A stretch of 34,935 bases of DNA, taken from the NCBI RefSeq assembly GCF_001437435.1, contig NZ_JQCB01000001.1:148973-183907 (forward strand), written 5' to 3'. The first letter of the stretch is position 1; every line of letters starts with the position of its first letter. Below are positions 23,151 through 31,935 of the stretch, piece after piece. The translations under genes and the position numbers were made by a program. The notes under the pieces were generated by a model. It ran no database searches, was not told where the DNA came from, and worked only from the letters and a program-made list of their open reading frames with translations. This DNA comes from Furfurilactobacillus siliginis (lineage in GTDB: Bacteria; Bacillota; Bacilli; Lactobacillales; Lactobacillaceae).

Positions 23151-23563
23151 GTTGGTGCTCGGAATCAACCCGGGGTGTTTCGCACACTGGTCCTTTAATC
23201 ATGCTTACCACTGCTGATCTCTGTGCCCGACCTACAAGCCGTCCGTGGGCAAGACCGCCCACTACCGCCTTGCTTGTCGGTGATCGAGACCAAACCGCAG
23301 TGTTTCGCACACTAGTTTTTAATCATGCTACTCAACCCTGATTCCTGTGCCCAACTGGCCGACCGTCCAGGGCTAAAGCCCTTACCGCCCTGCCTGTTGG
23401 TGCTCGGAACCAACCCGGGTTGCTTCGCACACTAGTCTTTAATCAGGCTACTCAACCCTGATTCCTGTGCCCAACCTACAAGCCGTCCGTGGGCAAAATC
23501 GCCCACTACCGCCTTGCTTGTTGGTGCTCGGAATCAAACCGGGTTGATCCGCACACTAGTCTT
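23151..23563 (-). repeat. Tandem array of three 120-125 bp structured repeats plus a partial fourth, overlapping the citF 3' end
   Basis: Units begin at 23151, 23276 and 23396; a partial fourth starts at 23520. The period is 125, 120 and 124 bp. Each unit begins TTGGTGCTCGGAAtCAACC or similar and contains CGCACACTAGT. Full units also carry CTTTAATCAGGCTACTCAA, CCTGATTCCTGTGCCC and a GC-rich hairpin (CCGTGGGC-AAAATC-GCCCAC in unit 3). The partial unit ends in the citF stop codon: its CACTAGTC is the complement of the last citF codons, so the array seems to have grown from the citF end. It forms the 3' untranslated region of the citrate lyase mRNA. Confidence 0.85.
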
Positions 23564-25094
23564 TTACTTCTTTGACTGCATCAATAATCGTACCATCACG
23601 GTATTCGATCATGGCGACTGTCCGGTCTGTAAATTCTAGTGGTTTAGCGTTACCGACCTTTGAGGCTGCTAATTTTTGCAATTCCTCAATGGTGAATACT
23701 GGAACACCAGCAATGTGGCCCAATGCGTCAATTAAGTCTGTCCGCTTAGGATTAATGGCAATTCCGTATTCAGTTACTAAGACATCGATGGAATCTCCAG
23801 GAGTAACAACCGTCGTCACATCTGGCACAACCGTTGCGATCCGTCCACGAACAAGTGGGGCTGAGATAATGGTTAATTTAGCTGTTGCGGCATCTTGATG
23901 ACCACCAATGGCACCACGAATAACACCATCAGAACCAGTCATAACGTTGACGTTAAACTTCGTATCGATTTCCAAAGCACTCAAGATAACGACATCAAGT
24001 TGGTCAACCATGGCACCCTTGTTATCAGGATCGGCATACCATGATGCGTCGATTTCCTGTTGACGAGGGTCTGTATGCATGGAATCGGCAGCACCCTTAT
24101 CAAAGTCCTGCACATCCATGACACGGTCGATTAGACCTTCCTTCAACATATCTGTCGTTGGTTTGGTAATCCCGCCCAAGGCAAACGATGCCTTGATTTG
24201 GTTATCCAACATGGATTGACGAAGGTAACGTGTAACGGCTAAGGCTGCACCACCTGAACCAGTTTGGAATGAGAAACCATCCTTAAAGTAAGGTGAATGC
24301 GTAATGACGTTATTAACTGTCTCCGCAATCTTCAATTCCTTAGGGTCCTTGGTGAAACGAGTTGCGCCAGAACCAATCTTTTCAGGATCACCCACTTGGT
24401 CAACCTCAACCACGTAGTCAACCTGTGTTTGTTTAATTGATGCTGGGGTATTTGGGTAAGGCATCAAGTTATCTGTCAGCAATACCACCTTGTTGGCGTA
24501 CTGCGCGTCCATCAAGGCATAACCGAGTGAACCAAAGACAGCTTTTCCTTCCATACCATTGGCATTCCCTAATTTATCAGCGTTTGGAACACCTAAGAAA
24601 GCAACGTCGATTTTGATGTCACCATGTTCGATGGCACGTGCACGGTTTCCATGAGAACGGAAGATAACTGGGTTCTTCAAGTTTCCATGTGAGACAAAGT
24701 CCCCAAGTGAGCCACGCATTCCTGAACTAGTGATATTCGTAACTGTACCAGCCTTAATGGCCTCAACGACCATATCATTCATAACACCAGTCAGTGATGA
24801 TGGTGCCAGTGTTAGGTCTTTGATACCGGCATCGATGATCACACGCATCACCTTGTTAAAGACGAAATCACCGTTACGGAAATGGTGATGGAAAGAAATG
24901 GTCATCCCATCTTTAACGGTTGCTTTCACAACGTCTTCGATAGAATCAACTAACTTATCGTCCCCAGTTTGTGCACGTACGACGGGTGCAACCCGTTGAA
25001 TTTCAGGATTGCCGATTTCAGTTGTTTCATATGGTTGGTAGTTTAAACTGCTCATCAAATCTTCTGGCAGTTCGCGGTCAACATTATTTTTCAA
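23556..25094 (-). CDS. citF: Citrate lyase alpha subunit (citrate:acetyl-ACP transferase)
   Basis: A protein of 512 residues from the chosen start, the normal length for CitF. It swaps acetyl for citryl on the acyl carrier subunit during cleavage of citrate to acetate and oxaloacetate. Family stretches seen are [73 protein letters not shown] and [21 protein letters not shown]. The start is probably TTG at 25094 ([13 protein letters not shown]), eight bases after GAGGAGGG. It overlaps the end of citE by 11 bases, and the in-frame ATG at 25112 lies in that ribosome site. It is the last gene of citCDEF here; citX and citG, which often follow, are replaced by tandem repeats. Confidence 0.93.
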   Translation of the reverse strand: MKNNVDRELPEDLMSSLNYQPYETTEIGNPEIQRVAPVVRAQTGDDKLVDSIEDVVKATVKDGMTISFHHHFRNGDFVFNKVMRVIIDAGIKDLTLAPSSLTGVMNDMVVEAIKAGTVTNITSSGMRGSLGDFVSHGNLKNPVIFRSHGNRARAIEHGDIKIDVAFLGVPNADKLGNANGMEGKAVFGSLGYALMDAQYANKVVLLTDNLMPYPNTPASIKQTQVDYVVEVDQVGDPEKIGSGATRFTKDPKELKIAETVNNVITHSPYFKDGFSFQTGSGGAALAVTRYLRQSMLDNQIKASFALGGITKPTTDMLKEGLIDRVMDVQDFDKGAADSMHTDPRQQEIDASWYADPDNKGAMVDQLDVVILSALEIDTKFNVNVMTGSDGVIRGAIGGHQDAATAKLTIISAPLVRGRIATVVPDVTTVVTPGDSIDVLVTEYGIAINPKRTDLIDALGHIAGVPVFTIEELQKLAASKVGNAKPLEFTDRTVAMIEYRDGTIIDAVKEVKD

Positions 25095-25998
25095 GGTCGT
25101 TACCCTCCTCATCCACTAAGTTGCTGGCTTTAGCTAACCGCATCACCCGTTCTGCACGCAGAACAACGGGACGGTCAACCATTTGTCCATTCATTGAAAT
25201 AACACCTGAACCCTTGATCCGTGCTTCTTCAATCGCATTGATCACGTTACGGGCGTTAGCAATTTCCTTTTCGGTTGGTTGGTAGACATCATTAACCATA
25301 GCGATTTGGCGAGGGTTAACCAGTGATTTACCATCAAAGCCAAGTTGGTGAATATGTTTTGTCTCGCGGTAGAAGCCTTCTGTGTCATCCATGTTGGTGA
25401 ATACAGTATCGAAGGCTGCGATGCCGGCTGCACGAGCTGAATGAAGCACCATGTTCCGGGCAAATTCTAACTCGGCGCCATCAGGATAACGATGAGTCTT
25501 CATATCAGTCGTGTAATCTTCGGCCGATAAAGCAATCCCGATCATCCGGTCTGAGGCAGCAGCGATGGCAGGGGCGTTTAAAACACCCTTGGCACTTTCG
25601 ATCGCAGCCATCACGTGGGTGGAACCTTCTTCACGACCAAATTCTTTTTCAGCAGCAGCAACATCTGCCACTAACGTCGTGATCATATCAGCCGTTTCCG
25701 TCTTAGGTAGCCGAATAACATCGATGCCAGCCTTAACCATCGCCTTGATATCATTGTGGTAATAAGGCGTGTCGTCCCCGTTGATCCGGACAACTAATTC
25801 AGCATCACCGTAGTCTTGCGTTTGCAATGCTTCGTAGACCAATGCACGGGCGGCATCTTTTTCAGCCATCGAAACGGCATCTTCCAAGTCAAACATAATG
25901 GAGTCAGCACCGTAAATCCCGGCATCCTTCACCATTGCAGGGTTATTCCCAGGGACGAACATCATTGTCCGGCGTAAACGTTCAGTTGTTTCAGCCAT
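25084..25998 (-). CDS. citE: Citrate lyase beta subunit (citryl-ACP lyase)
   Basis: A 304-residue TIM-barrel lyase of the HpcH/HpaI/CitE family. It splits citryl-ACP into oxaloacetate and acetyl-ACP using Mg2+. Diagnostic stretches are [38 protein letters not shown] (metal and CoA region), [46 protein letters not shown] (metal-binding Glu) and [18 protein letters not shown] (the Asp region). Length is normal. It lies 2 bases after citD and overlaps citF, so expression is tightly coupled. Confidence 0.95.
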   Translation of the reverse strand: MAETTERLRRTMMFVPGNNPAMVKDAGIYGADSIMFDLEDAVSMAEKDAARALVYEALQTQDYGDAELVVRINGDDTPYYHNDIKAMVKAGIDVIRLPKTETADMITTLVADVAAAEKEFGREEGSTHVMAAIESAKGVLNAPAIAAASDRMIGIALSAEDYTTDMKTHRYPDGAELEFARNMVLHSARAAGIAAFDTVFTNMDDTEGFYRETKHIHQLGFDGKSLVNPRQIAMVNDVYQPTEKEIANARNVINAIEEARIKGSGVISMNGQMVDRPVVLRAERVMRLAKASNLVDEEGNDLEK

Positions 25999-26000
25999 GT

Positions 26001-26294
26001 TTAGAATACCTCCCAGGCAGGTTGATCCTGCGTTTGTAAGGCACGTTGGGCAGCAGCGATGGTCCGTGCCTTAATGACACAATCCAGTGCACCTTTGTCA
26101 ATTGCCTTGACCTTCACGTTATCCAGTTCAAACTGATGTAACGTTTCCGTGATGACCAAACGAATCTGATCTCCGAATTGTTTTTCAACATCTGATTCCA
26201 GTTCAATGCTGACGCCATCGGTTCCCTTTGACAACATGATTTGAATGTCAGAAGATTCCAGCGTGCCGGCCAATGCCGTTTGCTTAATTTCCAT
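26001..26294 (-). CDS. citD: Citrate lyase gamma subunit (acyl carrier protein)
   Basis: A 97-residue acyl carrier protein. The segment ALAGTLESSDIQIML holds the serine (Ser14) that carries the 2'-(5''-triphosphoribosyl)-3'-dephospho-CoA prosthetic group, and DCVIKARTIAAAQRAL is the conserved C-terminal stretch. The prosthetic arm is acetylated by CitC and shuttles between CitF and CitE. It overlaps the end of citC by 11 bases; ribosome site AAAGGA lies about ten bases before ATG. The enzymes that make and attach its cofactor (CitG, CitX) are not in this window. Confidence 0.95.
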   Translation of the reverse strand: MEIKQTALAGTLESSDIQIMLSKGTDGVSIELESDVEKQFGDQIRLVITETLHQFELDNVKVKAIDKGALDCVIKARTIAAAQRALQTQDQPAWEVF

Positions 26295-27342
26295 TGATGT
26301 TCATTCCTTTCTGAATCCGTGCTCGTAAAGTACTTAAGTGGTCTTTAATAAATGTCACCGTTGAAACAGGTAGTAAATCAGCCAACGAATCAAGTTGATC
26401 CTCAGCAATCGCTTTGCGGACTGCTGTTGCCGTGATAAACGTACCAGTATCTGTTTGCTTGCGGTCAACAATCGTGACGTTTACCGCTGGTGGTAATTCC
26501 TTTGTCAAAACTTGGTTATAAATTCCAGTCGTCCGTGACAAGGGTTCTGTCCCTAAGTAACGGGCTGTGATATTTAATGCAGGGGCGATTCGCTCACGAA
26601 AGATTCTGGCATCAAGCGTCGTTTGGTAGGTCACCTGCTGATCTGCCGTGGGCAAAAAGTAGGCCGGGAACGTCGCAAAGCTGACCATATAATCACCGCC
26701 ATTAACGACAATGACATTATCCAAATCAGCCGTGCCTGCTTGAACGAGTTCAAATCGTTCCGCTGTGGTGAATAATGAGGCATCTGTATTCACAACGAAC
26801 ACATACACAACGTCATTAGCTTTTGCAGCCGTTTCGACTAGATAACGATGCCCTTTGGTAAAAGGATTGGCATTCATGACAATCCCAGCAACCTGTTTCG
26901 TATCCTGATCAGCCACCCGCGGGATTGCTTGTAGGTAATCGTCGATGCCTTCATCGCCTGTCTCTAGTAACGCCGCCACGTCAGAGTGAGCAAGTTCATG
27001 AAAGCCAACATGCTGAAAACTATCAGAATACTTCAGCTTCGTGAATACGAATAAATGAAAAATTTGTTGTTGAAACAGTCGGTTGATCAGTGCTGATACA
27101 ATTGCGTTGAAGCGGGCACCGTTAGTTGTGTCTTTGTTACACACAGCGATGTACTTTAACACGTTGCCGGCCGCCGAACCTGTCGCAACCAACCGGTCCC
27201 CCTCATAAATGCCTAGGGTAAAATCGATTGCTGCTGTTTCTTGAGTGGAGAAGTCCGTAATGCCGAGGTCTGTCAGAAAACTTTCCCACTGCTTACGCTC
27301 ATGGCGATCACGCAAATGTAGATCAACAATTTCATTGTCCAT
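26284..27342 (-). CDS. citC: [Citrate (pro-3S)-lyase] ligase
   Basis: A 352-residue enzyme that acetylates the CitD prosthetic thiol with acetate and ATP, activating citrate lyase. Residues 1-130 form a GNAT-like domain (LGIYEGDRLVATGSAAGNVL). Residues 140-340 form the cytidylyltransferase-like domain with the nucleotide motif GIVMNANPFTKGHRYLVETA (HxGH-like, here KGHR). RTTGIYNQVL and ISATAVRKAI-type sequence (here FITATAVRKAIAEDQ) are also visible. It is the first gene of citCDEF and is transcribed divergently from the SorC-type regulator. GGGAGG lies about 14 bases before ATG, a long spacing. Confidence 0.93.
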   Translation of the reverse strand: MDNEIVDLHLRDRHERKQWESFLTDLGITDFSTQETAAIDFTLGIYEGDRLVATGSAAGNVLKYIAVCNKDTTNGARFNAIVSALINRLFQQQIFHLFVFTKLKYSDSFQHVGFHELAHSDVAALLETGDEGIDDYLQAIPRVADQDTKQVAGIVMNANPFTKGHRYLVETAAKANDVVYVFVVNTDASLFTTAERFELVQAGTADLDNVIVVNGGDYMVSFATFPAYFLPTADQQVTYQTTLDARIFRERIAPALNITARYLGTEPLSRTTGIYNQVLTKELPPAVNVTIVDRKQTDTGTFITATAVRKAIAEDQLDSLADLLPVSTVTFIKDHLSTLRARIQKGMNINGN

Positions 27343-27577
27343 TACTGGTTTCTACACCTCCCCTAATTACAAAAATCACATAGGAATTAAAACAGCTTTA
27401 GTTTCATGTTCTACAATGGTTATTTTACCTTCGTTATATAAATATTGCAAATATTCGTATTATTTTTTAAATATTAAAAGACGTTTGACGGTTATTTTTA
27501 ACAAATAAAACTCGACTTACATTTTTAAAAAGACTATATTTAATTAAACAAACCTCGACTTGAATGGAGTATCTACC
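27343..27577. promoter_or_regulatory. Divergent citC / regulator control region
   Basis: A 235-bp, strongly AT-rich region between citC and the SorC-type regulator. AATATT-containing words recur around 27440-27478 (TAAATATTGCAAATATTCG, TTAAATATTAAAAG). In Weissella and Lactococcus the CitI/CitR regulators bind AT-rich sites between their own gene and the cit operon and activate both directions with citrate, so this is the expected operator region. Exact boxes cannot be assigned. Confidence 0.5.
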
Positions 27578-28522
27578 ATGGATGACGTTAAACATCGTGA
27601 ATTATTAGCTAGCATCGCACAGGATTTCTACTTATCTAAGTTGCCAATCACCGATATTTCTAGTAAATATCAGTTGAGCCGGTACCTCATCACTAAATCA
27701 CTCGACGAAGCATTAGGGTCGGGATTAGTTAAAATCAGTATCGATGCACCTGTTTCGCGTAACTTGGAACTAGAGCTCAGCTTCAAGCAACGTTTTAACA
27801 TTCGTAATATGTACATTTTGCGCGACACGGAATCACCAGATAAGGACTCCGCAAACATCATCGATTTCGCTGCCAGTGAGGTGCAGGACTTGATTCGCCA
27901 TAGTCATACAGTCGGCATGACTTGGGGTGGTACAGTCTGGAATATAATCGACCACTTCCAAACGGAAGTCCGCGAGAATTTGGTATTTACACAATTCATC
28001 GGCGAAAACATGAAGTTGAATACTGCCGCCAGCACGGTACCCTTGGTACAAAAAGCCGCCGCTAAGTTTGATGCTACTTACTTAACCTTACCAACGCCTT
28101 TGTACATTACTAACGACGATGTTCGAACACAGCTTGGCAATGAACCAGCATTACTGCCAACACTAACTGCTGCAAATCAGATGGATCTGCTGTTTGCTGG
28201 GATTGGTACCCTCGCCTCTGTTAATACCATCCCCGTTTGGAAGCAGCACTTTGCTGATCTATTCCCTGGAGTAGATGAAAATAAGATTGCCGGTATGTTA
28301 TTTGGCCGGCCTTACGACGTTGACGGTAATATCTTAGTTACTGATGACAAGGCCATGGGAACTGACATGAGTCACTTACTTGCAGTCCCAAGACGTGTCG
28401 GAATTGTTAAGAGTAAGTTTAAGAGCCGTGCATTATTGGGTGCCTTACGCGGTGGCTTTTTGACCGACGTTATTACTAATGAGGCAGTCGCCAACCGAGT
28501 ACTGTTGGAAATGGATGATTAA
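27578..28522 (+). CDS. SorC/DeoR-family citrate regulator, CitI/CitO-like
   Basis: A protein of 314 residues from the chosen start. The N-terminal helix-turn-helix (KHRELLASIAQDFYLSKL, ITDISSKYQLSRYLITKSL) is followed by a large sugar-binding_dom-type effector domain. Family stretches are VGMTWGGTVW, DLLFAGIGTL and GMLFGRPYDVDGNIL. It is divergent from citC, the position of CitI (Weissella) and CitR (Leuconostoc), which act as citrate-sensing activators. The start is ATG 27578, with GGAG eight bases before it; the frame is open from TTG 27560, but that codon precedes the ribosome site. Followed by a terminator hairpin and element copy F. Confidence 0.88.
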   Translation: MDDVKHRELLASIAQDFYLSKLPITDISSKYQLSRYLITKSLDEALGSGLVKISIDAPVSRNLELELSFKQRFNIRNMYILRDTESPDKDSANIIDFAASEVQDLIRHSHTVGMTWGGTVWNIIDHFQTEVRENLVFTQFIGENMKLNTAASTVPLVQKAAAKFDATYLTLPTPLYITNDDVRTQLGNEPALLPTLTAANQMDLLFAGIGTLASVNTIPVWKQHFADLFPGVDENKIAGMLFGRPYDVDGNILVTDDKAMGTDMSHLLAVPRRVGIVKSKFKSRALLGALRGGFLTDVITNEAVANRVLLEMDD

Positions 28523-28554
28523 TAGTTCAGCTACCTGCGTTTGCTCACACTAGA

Positions 28555-28594
28555 AATGGGTCTGGGACATAACTAATTATGTCCCAGACCCATT
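28555..28594. terminator. Bidirectional terminator hairpin paired with element copy F
   Basis: AATGGGTCTGGGACATAA pairs perfectly with TTATGTCCCAGACCCATT around a CTAA loop. It lies after the SorC-type regulator gene. The inner ACATAACTAATTATGT is identical in the hairpin at 34784 while the outer arm differs. Confidence 0.85.
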
Positions 28595-28623
28595 GTTGTT
28601 TTCTAAGTTTCAATAACGGAAAC

Positions 28624-28733
28624 GTGCGCCAAAAGTCAAGTCGCTGTGCAGACTACGAACAGCCTACCGGATTGAAGCCTAATCCGTAGGGCCGTTCTAG
28701 ATCTTGCTCGCTACTTCCCGACTTTTGTCCCAC
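28624..28733 (+). repeat. Long-hairpin intergenic element, copy F
   Basis: GTGCGCCAAAAGTC and AAGTCGCTGTGCAGAC on the left, GACTTTTGTCCCAC on the right, with T-rich sequence after it. The inner stem is CGGATT / AATCCG, where copies D and E have CGGGTT / AACCC- or CCGGG / CCCGG, a compensatory change. It lies between convergent genes. Confidence 0.85.
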
Positions 28734-28757
28734 TCTTTTTCATTTTATATACACTAA

Positions 28758-29111
28758 CTAATATAGCTCTGACATCGTATTAGTAAGTTCTGTAGGTACA
28801 TAATTAACAATATGTTTAAACCTCAATGGTGGCTGTTGTTCATCAATGCAATCTTCCCAATAGGCGACGTGTTTTCGATCAAGTTCATTGTCTGAGTCTT
28901 CAACCCGACGCGGGTTTTCACCTTGAATTGAATACCAGCACAAATACATTTTTCCTGAAATCGTTGTAGTGAAAATGGATTCCACCATCATCTGCTCATC
29001 TGGTAATGTCTTTAGAAAATCCTGCTGATGCGCCTTTAAGAAGGTCATCCATTCCATTGCAGTTTCTTCTTTGCCTAGTTTAACTGGAAAACCCATTAAT
29101 TCCGTTTGCAT
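28758..29111 (-). CDS. DUF6176-family small protein
   Basis: A 117-residue soluble protein. The pattern AMEWMTFLKAHQQDFLKTL, then MMVESIFTTTISGKMYLCWY, SIQGENPRRVEDSDNELDRK and HVAYWEDCIDEQQPPLRFKH matches the uncharacterised DUF6176 family as I know it: conserved WM.FL, YWYS.QG, and D..H..YW..C.D. The ferredoxin-like fold of such short proteins suggests an ABM- or EthD-like role, but no activity is established. It follows the aldo/keto reductase gene by about 70 bases on the same strand and may share its transcript. Its own transcript would end near copy F. Confidence 0.75.
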   Translation of the reverse strand: MQTELMGFPVKLGKEETAMEWMTFLKAHQQDFLKTLPDEQMMVESIFTTTISGKMYLCWYSIQGENPRRVEDSDNELDRKHVAYWEDCIDEQQPPLRFKHIVNYVPTELTNTMSELY

Positions 29112-29180
29112 ACTTCAGACCACCTTTAGAACCAAATATACCATCCATATTTTCAGATACTATTCCCTGGGAAATAAAAG

Positions 29181-30104
29181 CTATTTAAATGCGCTAAATA
29201 ACTCGTCGATTCTATCGTATTCATCTGCTGTCAAAGTAACGTCAAGCGCCTTTGCATTACTTTCCACTTGTTCTGGCTTCCGCGCACCAGGAATCACAAC
29301 ACTGATATTTGGATTGGCTAGGTACCAGGCGATAATCGTTTGTGCAACCGTCGCATCATGTGCCGTCGCAATGGCACGCACGCCATCAACTGCGGCAATG
29401 ATTTGTTTGAACTGAGCTTCTGAGAAACGCCCAGTAAACTTACCAGCATCCGCTTCTGTATATTTGCCGGTCAATAAGCCAGATGCAAGTGGGAAATACG
29501 GAACGAAGGAAATTTGATGTTCCTTTAAATATGGGAACAATTCCTTTTCGGCATCACGATGAACCAGACTATAGTTATCTTCTACGATATCAACTAGATC
29601 ATCTTGGTTGGCTTCTTTCAATTGATCAAAGCTGAAATTGGAGACACCAATCGCCTTGATTTTACCGGCCTGTTTGAGTTCATTCAATGCAGCAAGCGCC
29701 TCATTTTTAGGTGTCGCTTCGTCAGGAAAATGAATGTAGAAAATATCGATATAATCTGTCTTCAACCGCGTTAATGCCTCATCAACCGCTTGTTTCAGAA
29801 AAGCTGGCGTATTGTTTAATTCAAGGTCGTTATCAGGATCTTGGGCTGCTTTAGTTGCAATGACAACCTTGCTACGATCTAAACCTTGCAGCACATCACC
29901 GATAATTTCTTCGGAGCGGCCTTTGCCATACATGAAAGCTGTATCCAGTAACGTAATATTATTTTCCAGTGCGGTTGTGATGACATCTACGCCATCTTGG
30001 TCGTTTAAGTCAGCGAACAGATTGTGTCCACCGACCTTGTTTGTTCCTAAACCAAGCTTTGTTGTGGTGACCGTGCTTTTACCAATTTTGACTGTGTCTG
30101 CCAT
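29181..30104 (-). CDS. Aldo/keto reductase (second)
   Basis: A 307-residue NAD(P)H-dependent aldo/keto reductase. Start region VKIGKSTVTTTKLGLGTNKV; tetrad residues Asp and Tyr in LLDTAFMYGKGRSEEI, Lys in VVIATKAAQD and His in IFYIHFPDE. The cofactor segment is SVVIPGARKPEQVESN. It may reduce keto or aldehyde intermediates; the neighbouring citrate/dicarboxylate genes do not by themselves reveal the substrate. Ribosome site AGGAGG lies nine bases before ATG. Separated from the transporter gene by a strong terminator, and followed by the DUF6176 gene. Confidence 0.92.
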   Translation of the reverse strand: MADTVKIGKSTVTTTKLGLGTNKVGGHNLFADLNDQDGVDVITTALENNITLLDTAFMYGKGRSEEIIGDVLQGLDRSKVVIATKAAQDPDNDLELNNTPAFLKQAVDEALTRLKTDYIDIFYIHFPDEATPKNEALAALNELKQAGKIKAIGVSNFSFDQLKEANQDDLVDIVEDNYSLVHRDAEKELFPYLKEHQISFVPYFPLASGLLTGKYTEADAGKFTGRFSEAQFKQIIAAVDGVRAIATAHDATVAQTIIAWYLANPNISVVIPGARKPEQVESNAKALDVTLTADEYDRIDELFSAFK

Positions 30105-30203
30105 GTGTAGTTCCTCCTATTGATGACTGTTTATAGGTTCATCTTAGGATTTATTGGCCGAAATTGCTAAGGATGTGGCTTTTGACGATTGAATTGCAAA
30201 ATA

Positions 30204-30243
30204 AAAGCACCGTCACTTCAGGTTGGTGAAGTGACGGTGCTTT
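30204..30243. terminator. Strong terminator after the transporter gene
   Basis: A perfect 16-bp stem, AAAGCACCGTCACTTC with its reverse complement, and an 8-base loop. On the minus strand it is followed by TTATTTT. It lies downstream of the CitT-type transporter gene and upstream of the aldo/keto reductase promoter. Confidence 0.85.
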
Positions 30244-30253
30244 GCTTTTATAT

Positions 30254-30320
30254 AGCGGAAACGAGCTACAAGACCCAACTTCCTGTGCATTGCCTGGCCG
30301 CTGTCCGGGTCTTTTCGCTC
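30254..30320. repeat. Diverged relative of the long-hairpin element
   Basis: AGCGGAAACGAG and AAGACCC on the left, GGGTCTT and CGCT on the right, with T-rich sequence outside. Size, position next to a strong terminator hairpin and arm layout recall the long-hairpin family, but the interior sequence is different. Membership is uncertain. Confidence 0.35.
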
Positions 30321-30329
30321 TCTATTTTT

Positions 30330-31748
30330 TTACCACATGCCTAATACTTTGGTCCATAACAGGCCGCCGCCTAGCCATACGATGATGTAGAACACACCGA
30401 TGATGGCATTTAGACGCCACCAGTCTGACTGTTTCACGTAGCCTGCACCGAACAAGACTGTTGCTGGGCCACTTGCATAGTGGGTCGTTGAACTAAACAA
30501 TGGACCACACAATGCTAACATCATGGCAGCTAACATATGAGGTACACCGGCTGCTAAAGCAACTGCCAATAATGCAGCGTACATTGCCGTAACATGTGCA
30601 GTACCAGATGCGAACAAGTAGTGAGTGTAGAAGTAAAAGATAAACAGTGCAATCAATACCCAAATCCAGTTAACACCATGTAAAGCACTACCGATGGAAG
30701 TTGATAACCACTTGATCAAACCAAACTTAGTCAATTGGTTAGCTAAGAAAATCAAGATTGAGAACCAGATAACCGTGTTCCATGCACCGGTTTCTTTCAA
30801 AATGTCACTAGTTGATAACACACCAGTCAGTAACAGTAATGAAACGGCGATGAAGGCTACCAAAGTTGCATCTAACCCAATGAAGCTGGAGATGATCCAT
30901 AGGAACAATGCTAAGCCGAAGATGGCACACATTAGCTTTTCAGCTTTGCTCATTGGTCCCATTTCAGCAAGTTCTTTTTCAGCCCAACCCTTGGCATTTG
31001 GCGTTTCTTTAACTTCTGGTGGATAGAGTTTGTAAATAATGTATGGCACACAAATCAAACTAATAATCCCTGGCACCAGTGCAGTCAAGAACCAGCTAAC
31101 CCAAGTGATGTGAACGCCGGCTTTAGCAGCCATTTCAACGGCAACCAAGTTAGGCGCCATGGCTGTTAAGAACATTGCAGACGTGATGATGTCCCCTTGG
31201 AATTCAGAATAAACCAAGAAAGAACCAATCTTACGTTCCGTACCATCTTTAGGATGTGAACCAAACGTTTCAGCCAACGAGTCGATGATCGGGAAAATAA
31301 TCCCACCGGCACGCGCCGTGTTACTTGGTGTTGCGGGGGCGGTTAGCAAATCAACCCCAATCAATGAGTAAGCCAGTCCTAACGTCCGTTTACCAAATAG
31401 CCGAACGAAGATCAACGCAACCCGTCGACCAAAGCCAGTTTTGATAAAGCCACGTGACAGGAAGTATGCCATGGCAATCAACCAAACCACGTTGGTACCA
31501 AATGCAGTAACGGCTTCTTCCATTGGCACGATGCCTAAGACAACGGTGATTGTCATACCAATCAGCGCCACACCAGCAATTGGTAGTGGCTGAGTGATAC
31601 AAGCAATGATGGTCGCAACGAAAATTGCTAGGATATGCCAAGCAGCAATCGTTACCCCTTCTGGCCGAATCGGTGAACTGAACCATAACAATAGTCCAAT
31701 CACGACCGGCCAGAGAAACTTCTTATATTTAATCTTCTCTAGAGCCAT
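30330..31748 (-). CDS. Dicarboxylate/tricarboxylate transporter, DASS family, CitT-like
   Basis: A 472-residue membrane protein with about 11-12 helices. Both substrate/cation motifs of the DASS (SLC13/CitT) family are present: LTAPATPSNTARAGGIIFPI in the first half and SSTTHYASGPATVLFGAGY in the second. Its length and the TPSNTARAGG stretch are closest to the CitT/TtdT/SodiT1 branch, whose members exchange citrate, tartrate, malate or 2-oxoglutarate for succinate or another dicarboxylate. Next to fumarase, citrate lyase and fumarate reductase, citrate/succinate exchange is the most economical role, but malate uptake is equally allowed by the sequence. A 39-residue membrane peptide gene lies 15 bases upstream, with fumC before it. 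Ribosome site GAGGGG. Confidence 0.9.
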   Translation of the reverse strand: MALEKIKYKKFLWPVVIGLLLWFSSPIRPEGVTIAAWHILAIFVATIIACITQPLPIAGVALIGMTITVVLGIVPMEEAVTAFGTNVVWLIAMAYFLSRGFIKTGFGRRVALIFVRLFGKRTLGLAYSLIGVDLLTAPATPSNTARAGGIIFPIIDSLAETFGSHPKDGTERKIGSFLVYSEFQGDIITSAMFLTAMAPNLVAVEMAAKAGVHITWVSWFLTALVPGIISLICVPYIIYKLYPPEVKETPNAKGWAEKELAEMGPMSKAEKLMCAIFGLALFLWIISSFIGLDATLVAFIAVSLLLLTGVLSTSDILKETGAWNTVIWFSILIFLANQLTKFGLIKWLSTSIGSALHGVNWIWVLIALFIFYFYTHYLFASGTAHVTAMYAALLAVALAAGVPHMLAAMMLALCGPLFSSTTHYASGPATVLFGAGYVKQSDWWRLNAIIGVFYIIVWLGGGLLWTKVLGMW

Positions 31749-31763
31749 GTTTATTTCCCCTCG

Positions 31764-31883
31764 TTATTCCGCTGATGAATCAGCAGGTGTTTTACATTCT
31801 AAGGTGTGCGCATCAAGTGATGTGAGCGCCAACCCAACCAATAAGGACGACAATACTAACAAACCTAACAGTGCGAATGCCAT
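31764..31883 (-). CDS. 39-residue single-helix membrane peptide between fumC and the transporter gene
   Basis: The peptide has one hydrophobic helix, MAFALLGLLVLSSLLVGLAL, and a polar tail that contains one Cys (TSLDAHTLECKTPADSSAE). A very strong ribosome site, AAGGAGG, lies eight bases before ATG 31883. The gene begins about 50 bases after fumC and ends 15 bases before the transporter start, so all three are probably co-transcribed. I recognise no family. Size, topology and position suggest an accessory subunit or regulator of the DASS transporter, comparable in kind to other small membrane partners of transporters; this is inference. An overlapping ATG five bases closer to the ribosome site opens a less plausible reading frame. 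Confidence 0.65.
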   Translation of the reverse strand: MAFALLGLLVLSSLLVGLALTSLDAHTLECKTPADSSAE

Positions 31884-31935
31884 GTGCCATTCCTCCTTAA
31901 TCAAGAAATGCTTTATTTTTTAAAGCGAATGATAC

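Noticed and set aside
23151-23563. CRISPR array
   Set aside because: Units are 120-125 bp and similar along their whole length; there are no short identical repeats with unique spacers and no cas genes.
31384-31890. Alternative ATG five bases after the AAGGAGG site (frame MAHGIRTV...) for the small peptide
   Set aside because: Spacing of two bases is too short and the product is not a coherent membrane helix; the ATG at 31883 has ideal spacing.
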